Shown here in pieces: positions 58,222-64,000 of a DNA stretch of 64,000 nucleotides. A program made the position numbers and the translations under genes. A model generated the notes under the pieces. The model had not been told where the DNA came from and did no database searches. It saw only the letters and a list, made by a program, of their open reading frames with translations. The stretch lies in assembly GCA_034436155.1 (NCBI GenBank), contig DAOTVP010000026.1:62001-126000 (forward strand). The letters run 5' to 3'. The stretch comes from GCA-2794515 sp034436155. Lineage in GTDB: Bacteria > Chloroflexota > Anaerolineae > Aggregatilineales > Phototrophicaceae. Position 1 is the first letter of the stretch. Every line of letters begins with the position of its first letter.

Positions 58222-58536
58222 TTAATCGTTGACATTGACAAACGGTAACAACGCCAAATGACGCGCCCGTTTGATTTCACGCGCCAATTCACGTTGGCAA
58301 CGCGCACAATTGCCCGTCTGACGGCGGGGTTTAATTTTGCCCGTCTCGCTCACATAACGGCGCAAGCCCTCGGAATCTTTATAATCGAAGCATTTGCCAT
58401 CGGGGCAATAGCTATTACGACGACGGCGACTTTTACGGTCTCCAGCATCGGCACCACCACGTCCACGACGACCATTGCCATCGCCTTCATCTTCTAATTC
58501 TTCTTCATCAAAATCCATATCACGTTCTTTAGCCAC
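58222..58536 (-). CDS. rpsR: 30S ribosomal protein S18
   Basis: A 104-residue S18 with an unusually long acidic and Gly/Arg-rich N-terminal tail (DFDEEELEDEGDG, then NGRRGRGG). The conserved body follows: CFDYKDSEGLRRYVSETGKIKPRR and CQRELAREIKRARHLALLPFV. Two CxxC-like pairs (CPDGKC and CARC) suggest the zinc-binding form of S18. It lies last in the rpsF-ssb-rpsR group; rplI, often next, is absent. Confidence 0.95.
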   Translation of the reverse strand: MAKERDMDFDEEELEDEGDGNGRRGRGGADAGDRKSRRRRNSYCPDGKCFDYKDSEGLRRYVSETGKIKPRRQTGNCARCQRELAREIKRARHLALLPFVNVND

Positions 58537-58592
58537 AATTTCACCTCTTCGCTATGGCATTTATTATCATCACATATTGATTCAAACACGCC

Positions 58593-58994
58593 TCAAAAGG
58601 CGTAGTTATCGCCACCGTCATCATCACCATCGCCATAATCAATGTCGTTATAATGATTGCGTGGGCTATCCAACAAAATCATTTCATTGGCAACGACTTC
58701 GGTGCGAAAATGTTTTTTACCGCTCTCGTCTTCCCAACCGCGTGTCTGCAAACGTCCTTCAACATACACACGACTGCCCTTATTCAAATGCGTTTTACAA
58801 ATTTCTGCCAAATTTGACCACGCGACCACATTAAACCATTCGGTTTCTTCGCGCCGTTCACCTTCTGCCGAAGTCCATGTACGCCGTACCGCCACGCTAA
58901 AACTGGTGACAGGGCGACCACTGGGGGTATATCGCATTTCTGGCTCGCGCCCAACATGACCGATGATGGTCACTTTATTCAAATCGCGTGTCAT
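58593..58994 (-). CDS. ssb: Single-stranded DNA-binding protein
   Basis: A 133-residue SSB with the OB-fold (LNKVTIIGHVGREPEMRYTPSGRPVTSFSVAV, about 4-36; ETEWFNVVAWSNLAEIC; GSRVYVEGRLQTRGWEDESGKKHFRTEVVA). A short acidic tail (DYGDGDDDGGDNYAF) ends in AF rather than the usual IPF. It binds and protects single-stranded DNA and recruits partners through the tail. ATG 58994 (MTRDLNK) is preferred to TTG 59000. It lies between rpsF and rpsR, as in most bacteria. Confidence 0.95.
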   Translation of the reverse strand: MTRDLNKVTIIGHVGREPEMRYTPSGRPVTSFSVAVRRTWTSAEGERREETEWFNVVAWSNLAEICKTHLNKGSRVYVEGRLQTRGWEDESGKKHFRTEVVANEMILLDSPRNHYNDIDYGDGDDDGGDNYAF

Positions 58995-59033
58995 ATCCAA
59001 TTTGTCCCAAACACACTCGTAAACAATGATAGA

Positions 59034-59330
59034 TTAGTCCGGGCGGACAATCAAATACCGAAGCACACCCGTAGCAAGGCGCAAGTTACGTTCTAATTCT
59101 TCAACCGCATCGGGTTCAATATCGGCATAAAACAACACATACAAGCCTTCGCGTTGACCATTGATTTCGTATGCCAAACGTCGCCGTCCCCAATGGTTGG
59201 CATCAATTCTGTTGATGACACCATGACCATCAGCTTCAATCCAATTTTTGACTTGTTCTAAATTGGCTTTTTGCACATCTTCATTATTCTCAACGCGCAA
59301 AACAACCGTTAATTCATATGGTTTTTTCAT
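59034..59330 (-). CDS. rpsF: 30S ribosomal protein S6
   Basis: A 98-residue S6: YELTVVLRVENNEDVQKANLEQVKNWIEADG (about 4-34), WGRRRLAYEINGQREGLYVLFYA (about 48-70) and the C-terminal LATGVLRYLIVRPD. It pairs with S18 in the 30S platform. The true start is ATG 59330 behind AAGGATAT; the open frame continues 85 codons upstream into the O-antigen ligase gene but those codons are not S6-like. Confidence 0.95.
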   Translation of the reverse strand: MKKPYELTVVLRVENNEDVQKANLEQVKNWIEADGHGVINRIDANHWGRRRLAYEINGQREGLYVLFYADIEPDAVEELERNLRLATGVLRYLIVRPD

Positions 59331-59451
59331 TGGTAGATATATCCTTCCCATGGATAAAGCCCCAGTTCTTTGCAGGCGCAAATGGTGAGGCGGAAAGTTA
59401 GAATGGGCGATGACATTATCGCCATATAAGCCGATGAATGGTACAAGATTT

Positions 59452-60912
59452 TTAACCCCTGTGCAAGCGTGGATTATGCGCGATGACCAGTCGTGAACTG
59501 GCGATGCACAACGCCACCACCATCCAAAACCAGGTGATCGAACCTTGATATTCCAGACGGAAAAAGTATAAATCGGCAACCGCATTAATCAGCCCTGTCA
59601 CCAACGCCGCATGATAACCTAGATGAATCGAATCGAGTTGTTCATCGTGTTTCGCCCTGCCCCACGCCACCGCGCCATATCCAAATACCGCCATCATGGT
59701 GACAAGAAAGAGCATCAGACCGACCAGCCCTATCTGATTCGCCATCATCAGGTACATATTGGCGACATCGGTATAAATATCGATTTCGGGCGTGCCTGTA
59801 AACCCGACACCAAATACGGGGTAACGGCTAATTAAGCGAAGCGAATCTGTCCATTCGCCGATTCGCATTTGGGTCGATAAATCCTGCGCCGTGAATGCCT
59901 CGACAAAGCGATACAGATAATCTTGTGTCTGAGGCAATAGCAATGCCCCTGCGAATAAGATTGCTAAAATCGGCAAGTAGCGCCGATAGCGTGCGAAGCC
60001 AATCACCGCCAACCCCGCCACAAATGCGAGAACGGATGCCCGCGAAAACGTCAATATCAACGCAATGGTGACAATCCCCAACGCCAAAAAGGTGAGCCAC
60101 CGATATTTCAGCACGGGTCGTTTGGCAAACACCTGCGGGGCAATCAACACCGCCGCAATTGCGATAATCCCACCCAACGAATTCGGGTCTATCCATGTGC
60201 CGATGGCGCGTTCTGGCAATTCTGGATTTTGTTCGATATAGCGAATGACATTTCCTTGTGGATAGCCCAACCGTCCGAGCGCGTTGAGCAGGGTATTGGC
60301 GAAATCATCGGGCAACAAATACAAACCCACCGCCAAAATCGCCTGAAGCGTGACTGCGACTAAAATCACCAGCACCAATCGGCGCAATTGACGCGATTCA
60401 CGCAACATATCCACCAAAATAAAGGTCAAGCTGATGCTCAATAATGTCCCCACAAATTGGCGTAATGCCGTCAGAGTGATAGACGAGTGGCGCAATCCGA
60501 GCGCAAAACTGAATATCAACCACATCATATACAGGAGGATGAGCAAATGCACACTCGTGAGTTGAACATGTTGACGTTTGCGCGTCATCCACTGCATCAG
60601 ATAAACCAGTAAAAAGATGCCAATCGCCACATCCATCAGGGTCGGCGTGAAGCCAATTTCAAACGGCAATGTGCCAGACGGGAGCATGAACATCAATATC
60701 ACGAGGCTATACAGCGCGATATTCAGGCTGGTGAGCAGATATAAGCCGATGAGCAATCCGCCAATCCCGCCGATGGTGATGACGGGTCCCGCCACCACCG
60801 ATAGCAACCCCACCCCGCCCGCCACAATGCCGATGAATACCCCGACAAAAATCGCATAACGGCGTTCATCTAAATTGCTAACCCAGATTTGTATGTCATT
60901 CAGTTTTTGCAA
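59452..60912 (-). CDS. O-antigen ligase/polymerase family membrane protein
   Basis: A 486-residue protein with about twelve membrane segments and the Wzy_C (O-antigen ligase) pattern. The large loop RAIGTWIDPNSLGGIIAIAAVL (about 235-256) precedes the segment with LTFSRASVLAFVAGLAVIG. A loop with SRYPVFGVGFTGTPEI (about 371-386) follows, then NQIGLVGLMLFLV. Such enzymes join glycan chains to a lipid or protein acceptor, or polymerise repeat units. The start is TTG 60912, overlapping the end of the YfhO gene by 17 bases, with AGGAA before it. It belongs with the two preceding glycan genes in one operon. Confidence 0.8.
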   Translation of the reverse strand: MQKLNDIQIWVSNLDERRYAIFVGVFIGIVAGGVGLLSVVAGPVITIGGIGGLLIGLYLLTSLNIALYSLVILMFMLPSGTLPFEIGFTPTLMDVAIGIFLLVYLMQWMTRKRQHVQLTSVHLLILLYMMWLIFSFALGLRHSSITLTALRQFVGTLLSISLTFILVDMLRESRQLRRLVLVILVAVTLQAILAVGLYLLPDDFANTLLNALGRLGYPQGNVIRYIEQNPELPERAIGTWIDPNSLGGIIAIAAVLIAPQVFAKRPVLKYRWLTFLALGIVTIALILTFSRASVLAFVAGLAVIGFARYRRYLPILAILFAGALLLPQTQDYLYRFVEAFTAQDLSTQMRIGEWTDSLRLISRYPVFGVGFTGTPEIDIYTDVANMYLMMANQIGLVGLMLFLVTMMAVFGYGAVAWGRAKHDEQLDSIHLGYHAALVTGLINAVADLYFFRLEYQGSITWFWMVVALCIASSRLVIAHNPRLHRG

Positions 60913-63181
60913 CGGTTATATTCCTGTTTATCACAAGTCGAAAGGTTAAAAACAACGCCAAACCACCACACCCTACCCATGTCATGAGGCTGATAATCGC
61001 CCCTAATTGATACGAGGTGGGGTTATACGTGAGCGTCACGATATGCTCACCCGCCTGAATCGGGATGGCAGTCATGGCGCTATAAGCGCGATACGTCTCG
61101 ATAGGTTGACCATCAATTTCGGCACGCCAGCCCGGATAATCCACCAACGCCACCGATAACAGCGCATTTTCCGATGTATTCACGCGCATTTCGATATATT
61201 CGGGCGTATAGGTGATAATATCTGTGGTGGCATCATCAGGCGGGGCATCGGGCAACGAAAGCGGGGGTGCTTGGTTGATAATGACGACTTCGCGCGGGTT
61301 AAAATCATCGCTATTCAGGCGGGCGCGTGCCAGTTCATCATCAGGGATGACCTCATACCGATACATCAACAACGCAAACGGGCGCGGGTCAGTGAGTTGG
61401 TGCAGATTCAGCGTCTTGAAATGCGGATAATCACGCCCAATCAGTTCGCTCGGCGCGGGCAATTCTTCGGCATCGGTGAAAATATATTTGACGGCAAACA
61501 CTTCCCACACTTTTTCAAACGGTGTGCCAAGTTGGATAATCGAATAGGCGCTATCCAAAAATAACGGGCTAATCCCACGAATATCTTGCAGTTGATACAA
61601 CGATCCGCTATTGCCATAGCCATAAATGCCCAATTCGCCATCAACATACTGACCATCTACGCGGAACACCCCCGCATCATATTTCGCTTGTGTGACGAGC
61701 GGTGGCTCTTGCATGATGGGTTGCTGGTCTGGCGGTAAAATCTGATACACCTCGCGGCGATCAATATTCACCGAAAAGAGTTCAAACGTGAGCAAAATCG
61801 GCAATATCCATGCCCAATTGGGGATATTATCGCGGTCAGTGAGCAACATTACGGCGAATGGTGTGATGACTAACAGGCTAAAAAATGAGGCACTCATCAA
61901 TGCAGTTGTGCCATCGGGATTATTCATCCATTCGATGAGCGTCAAGCCCGCAATGGTTTGTGATCCCGCCCATAATGCCCCAACAACCACCCGCGAGGCA
62001 CGCCAATCGGCTTTCTCGGTTGTGCCATAGAGCATCACCACACCCAAACCCGCCAAAATTGCCCCCGCATACGCGATGATGAAGGCGGCGCGTTCTTGTC
62101 CCCGAAAAAAGTATAATCCGGGCATGAACTGAAATAAGGCATGAAATAACCCACTCCGCGCCCCAAAACTGAGACCCAATGCGAGGAGCAACGCCACCAG
62201 CCAAAACCACCTATCCCGTTCACGACTGATGAGTCCGAGAATGGCTAACGCGAAGCCGATGATGCCAATATACAATGGCGACCATTGGCTTATCACATGC
62301 GGAAAAAAGACTTGTATCACATCATAAAACGGGAATCCGTTGCCTTTATCTTCAAAACTCAGACCGGCCCGCACGGTGCGCGATAAATATTCGATACCGG
62401 GCAAAAATTGAACCGCCGTGATGCCGAATGTGATCGCGCCCATCAGCACGACTGCCCACACCATTTGTAGATATCTATTCGGCGCGTTGTTCATGAATAT
62501 GCGATAGGCTAAAAACCCGACCATCAGATAGGTCGCAAAAAAACTGGTCTGCGGATGCCCCGCCATCCACGATAATCCGAGCGCAAAGCCCGCGAATATC
62601 AGCCACAACGGGCGAATCTTCGCCTCGCGGGTGGCTTCGAGGATGCCTAATAATCCGAGTGGCAACCAAACTGCCGCCTCTAAAAGCGCCAATTGCAACG
62701 GCGGATAACCCGTCATGTATCCGCCATAGCCGATAATCACGGCGGACACAAACGCGCCGATGCGCGTACCTTTTTGCCCTTTGGTGAGTCGGCGCATGAA
62801 GGCATACATCGCCAATGTGCAAAATAGCACATGAAATGTCATCTCGATCGCCAACGCGCCATACGTCCAACCAACACCCGATAATTTGCTCAGGGCGATG
62901 GTCAATAAACGCGGTGGATAAAAGACCGCCGCTTGCGTATCGGCGATGAAGGGCAACCCACCATTATTATACGGATTCCACAACGGGACTTCGCCCACCG
63001 ACCAGCGTTGATATTGATACGCGCCGAAAGTCACGAATTGGTCAGAAAAATCGCCTTCTGCCAGCGATACCTGATTATCTGATACAGGGGTGAAAATCCG
63101 CCAAAAGAACACCCACCACAACACGCTGAGCGCCAAGATGAGGGCAATATCGCCTTTATGATTGTTCCAAAATATGGTCAT
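60896..63181 (-). CDS. YfhO family membrane protein (probable GT-C glycosyltransferase)
   Basis: A 761-residue protein with about twelve membrane segments, then a C-terminal extracytoplasmic beta domain. Family marks are GDFSDQFVTFGAYQYQRWSVGEVPLWNPYNNGGLPFIADTQAAVFYPPRL near the start and FPGLYFFRGQER-like QFMPGLYFFRGQERAAF (about 353-369). The end has VALVDYPGWRAEIDGQPIETYRAYSAMTAI, the classic YfhO C-terminal piece. In Bacillus YfhO is implicated in teichoic-acid glycosylation; the sugar and acceptor here are unknown. ATG overlaps the upstream glycosyltransferase stop (ATGA). Confidence 0.8.
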   Translation of the reverse strand: MTIFWNNHKGDIALILALSVLWWVFFWRIFTPVSDNQVSLAEGDFSDQFVTFGAYQYQRWSVGEVPLWNPYNNGGLPFIADTQAAVFYPPRLLTIALSKLSGVGWTYGALAIEMTFHVLFCTLAMYAFMRRLTKGQKGTRIGAFVSAVIIGYGGYMTGYPPLQLALLEAAVWLPLGLLGILEATREAKIRPLWLIFAGFALGLSWMAGHPQTSFFATYLMVGFLAYRIFMNNAPNRYLQMVWAVVLMGAITFGITAVQFLPGIEYLSRTVRAGLSFEDKGNGFPFYDVIQVFFPHVISQWSPLYIGIIGFALAILGLISRERDRWFWLVALLLALGLSFGARSGLFHALFQFMPGLYFFRGQERAAFIIAYAGAILAGLGVVMLYGTTEKADWRASRVVVGALWAGSQTIAGLTLIEWMNNPDGTTALMSASFFSLLVITPFAVMLLTDRDNIPNWAWILPILLTFELFSVNIDRREVYQILPPDQQPIMQEPPLVTQAKYDAGVFRVDGQYVDGELGIYGYGNSGSLYQLQDIRGISPLFLDSAYSIIQLGTPFEKVWEVFAVKYIFTDAEELPAPSELIGRDYPHFKTLNLHQLTDPRPFALLMYRYEVIPDDELARARLNSDDFNPREVVIINQAPPLSLPDAPPDDATTDIITYTPEYIEMRVNTSENALLSVALVDYPGWRAEIDGQPIETYRAYSAMTAIPIQAGEHIVTLTYNPTSYQLGAIISLMTWVGCGGLALFLTFRLVINRNITVAKTE

Positions 63182-64000
63182 TTTTTACCCTCTAAAACAC
63201 TGGTGAAGAATGCCTCATAATCGCTGATGATGGTCGCCCAATCGAATTGCTCTGCCAATTGTAAAGCCCCTTCTTTGATATGAGCGCGTAAATGTGGATT
63301 GCGATAGAGTTGTAACAATTTATGCGACACATGAAAATAATTGGGCGTTTTGGGGTCGAGTGTGAACGGTGTCACCAATGCCATATTTTCACCATCTTTG
63401 AACAGGGGAATATATACATTCGGTTGTGTGGTGATAATCGCGCATCCGCGATGAATCGCCGCCAGCAAACTACTACGCCGATACGAACATCCATCCCGAA
63501 ACGGCAAACATACTACATCAGACGCATCCAAATAAGCGTTGACCTGCGCGTTATCGACAAAACCCGTCCATGTGACAGCATCTTCTAACCCCAATTGGGT
63601 GATGAGAGCATCTATCTTTTGCGAATAATCAGCGTTGGTGGGGTCGCTCGAACCCGTTTTTCCGCCTATCATCACCAACCGAAACGGATACCCTGTTTGA
63701 CGCAAGTAGGCTAAATCTTCAACCAAAATCTCGACCCCCTTGCTATGATTGATGAAGCCGAAGTAGGCAATCAGAAAATCATCATCCCTCGCACCCGCTT
63801 TATCACGCCAGACACGACGGTCATAATCGGCGGGCAAATCGGCAGGGACGAGGTTGCCCAATGGGATGAGCGTCAGGTTGGGATGATTATCTAACTGCAT
63901 ATAATCTTCATGGTTGGTGACAATCACGCCATCCGACTGATTCGCCAAATGACGCACAATCATCGGACGTAATGCCCCTGCTTTGGGGAATAAATAGGGG
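63178..64000 (-). CDS. Glycosyltransferase family 4 protein, 5' end beyond the window
   Basis: A GT-B glycosyltransferase seen without its N-terminal part. The frame stays open to base 64000 (PYLFPKAGALRPMIVRHLANQ), so the gene starts outside. The C-terminal nucleotide-sugar domain is present: LIAYFGFINHSKGVEILVEDL, RLVMIGGKTGS, VTWTGFVDNAQVNAYLDASDVVCLPFRDGCSYRRSSLLAAIHRG. The usual EG of the EX7E motif is replaced by YRRSS, as in some mannosyl or fucosyl-type members. It leads the GT4, YfhO and ligase genes in an overlapping chain. Confidence 0.8.
   Translation of the reverse strand, partial: PYLFPKAGALRPMIVRHLANQSDGVIVTNHEDYMQLDNHPNLTLIPLGNLVPADLPADYDRRVWRDKAGARDDDFLIAYFGFINHSKGVEILVEDLAYLRQTGYPFRLVMIGGKTGSSDPTNADYSQKIDALITQLGLEDAVTWTGFVDNAQVNAYLDASDVVCLPFRDGCSYRRSSLLAAIHRGCAIITTQPNVYIPLFKDGENMALVTPFTLDPKTPNYFHVSHKLLQLYRNPHLRAHIKEGALQLAEQFDWATIISDYEAFFTSVLEGKK

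Noticed and set aside
59331..59585. Extended start of rpsF at 59585
   Set aside because: The added codons are not S6-like and lie partly in the O-antigen ligase gene. ATG 59330 has a ribosome site and fits S6 length.
1..64000. tRNA or rRNA genes
   Set aside because: I looked for T-arm GTTCGAATC-type motifs and long non-coding stretches and found none; a covariance scan would settle it.

Overview
The window is one dense bacterial chromosome segment of roughly 50% GC, with about 50 protein genes, short intergenic gaps and no tRNA, rRNA or CRISPR array that I can see. The style suggests a heterotrophic Chloroflexota bacterium, probably Anaerolineae-like. The signs are large secreted proteins built from DUF4397 and SH3 units, TP-rich lipoprotein linkers, a YfhO-type membrane protein and a bacterial baseplate-J-like protein in the alaS operon. 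This taxonomic call is an inference from gene content; no marker search was possible.

Layout. 0-2.2 kb: a KimA-type potassium importer. 2.4-10.7 kb: a catabolic operon resembling atu/liu (acyclic terpene or leucine degradation), with acyl-CoA carboxylase beta subunit, acyl-CoA dehydrogenase, an AtuA-like protein split into two genes around a small membrane protein gene, enoyl-CoA hydratase and a biotin carboxylase/carrier subunit. 10.9-15.6 kb: an FmdB zinc ribbon, then thiB-thiP under a TPP riboswitch with its own promoter and terminator, a CoA-transferase subunit and a YjbR-like protein. 15.6-21.8 kb: two tandem S41 proteases, secG, an oligopeptide-type binding protein, the second CoA-transferase subunit and a lone cyclic-nucleotide-binding domain. 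22-29.7 kb: three large DUF4397 surface proteins around tyrS. 29.7-34.9 kb: ahcY and an adenosine kinase (S-adenosylhomocysteine recycling), a nicotinate phosphoribosyltransferase and a solitary CpaF-like ATPase.

35-38.7 kb holds three DsbA/thioredoxin-fold paralogues. The middle one lacks its 5' part because an IS605-type tnpB element lies in it, and that tnpB is itself split by a -1 frame change. 38.8-40.8 kb: an NnrU/isoprenylcysteine-methyltransferase-like protein and pyrimidine-nucleoside phosphorylase. 40.8-47.7 kb: an operon alaS, baseplate-J-like gene, ruvX, mltG and a periplasmic-binding lipoprotein, with a good sigma70-type promoter. 47.7-51.4 kb: a sugar/glycerol-phosphate-type ABC importer without its ATPase. 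51.6-53.6 kb: GDP-deoxysugar synthesis (rmd-gmd). 53.7-59.3 kb: ftsW/rodA, MTA phosphorylase, an SDR lacking the usual catalytic Tyr/Lys, a parvulin foldase, and rpsF-ssb-rpsR. 59.4-64 kb: O-antigen ligase family, YfhO family and a glycosyltransferase cut by the window edge.

The most unusual signal outside genes is a family of at least eight intergenic imperfect palindromes. They share a core close to ATATACGC ... GCTAAT, but their outer arms differ from copy to copy and change in a compensatory way. Plainer GC-rich palindromes lie at other gene ends.
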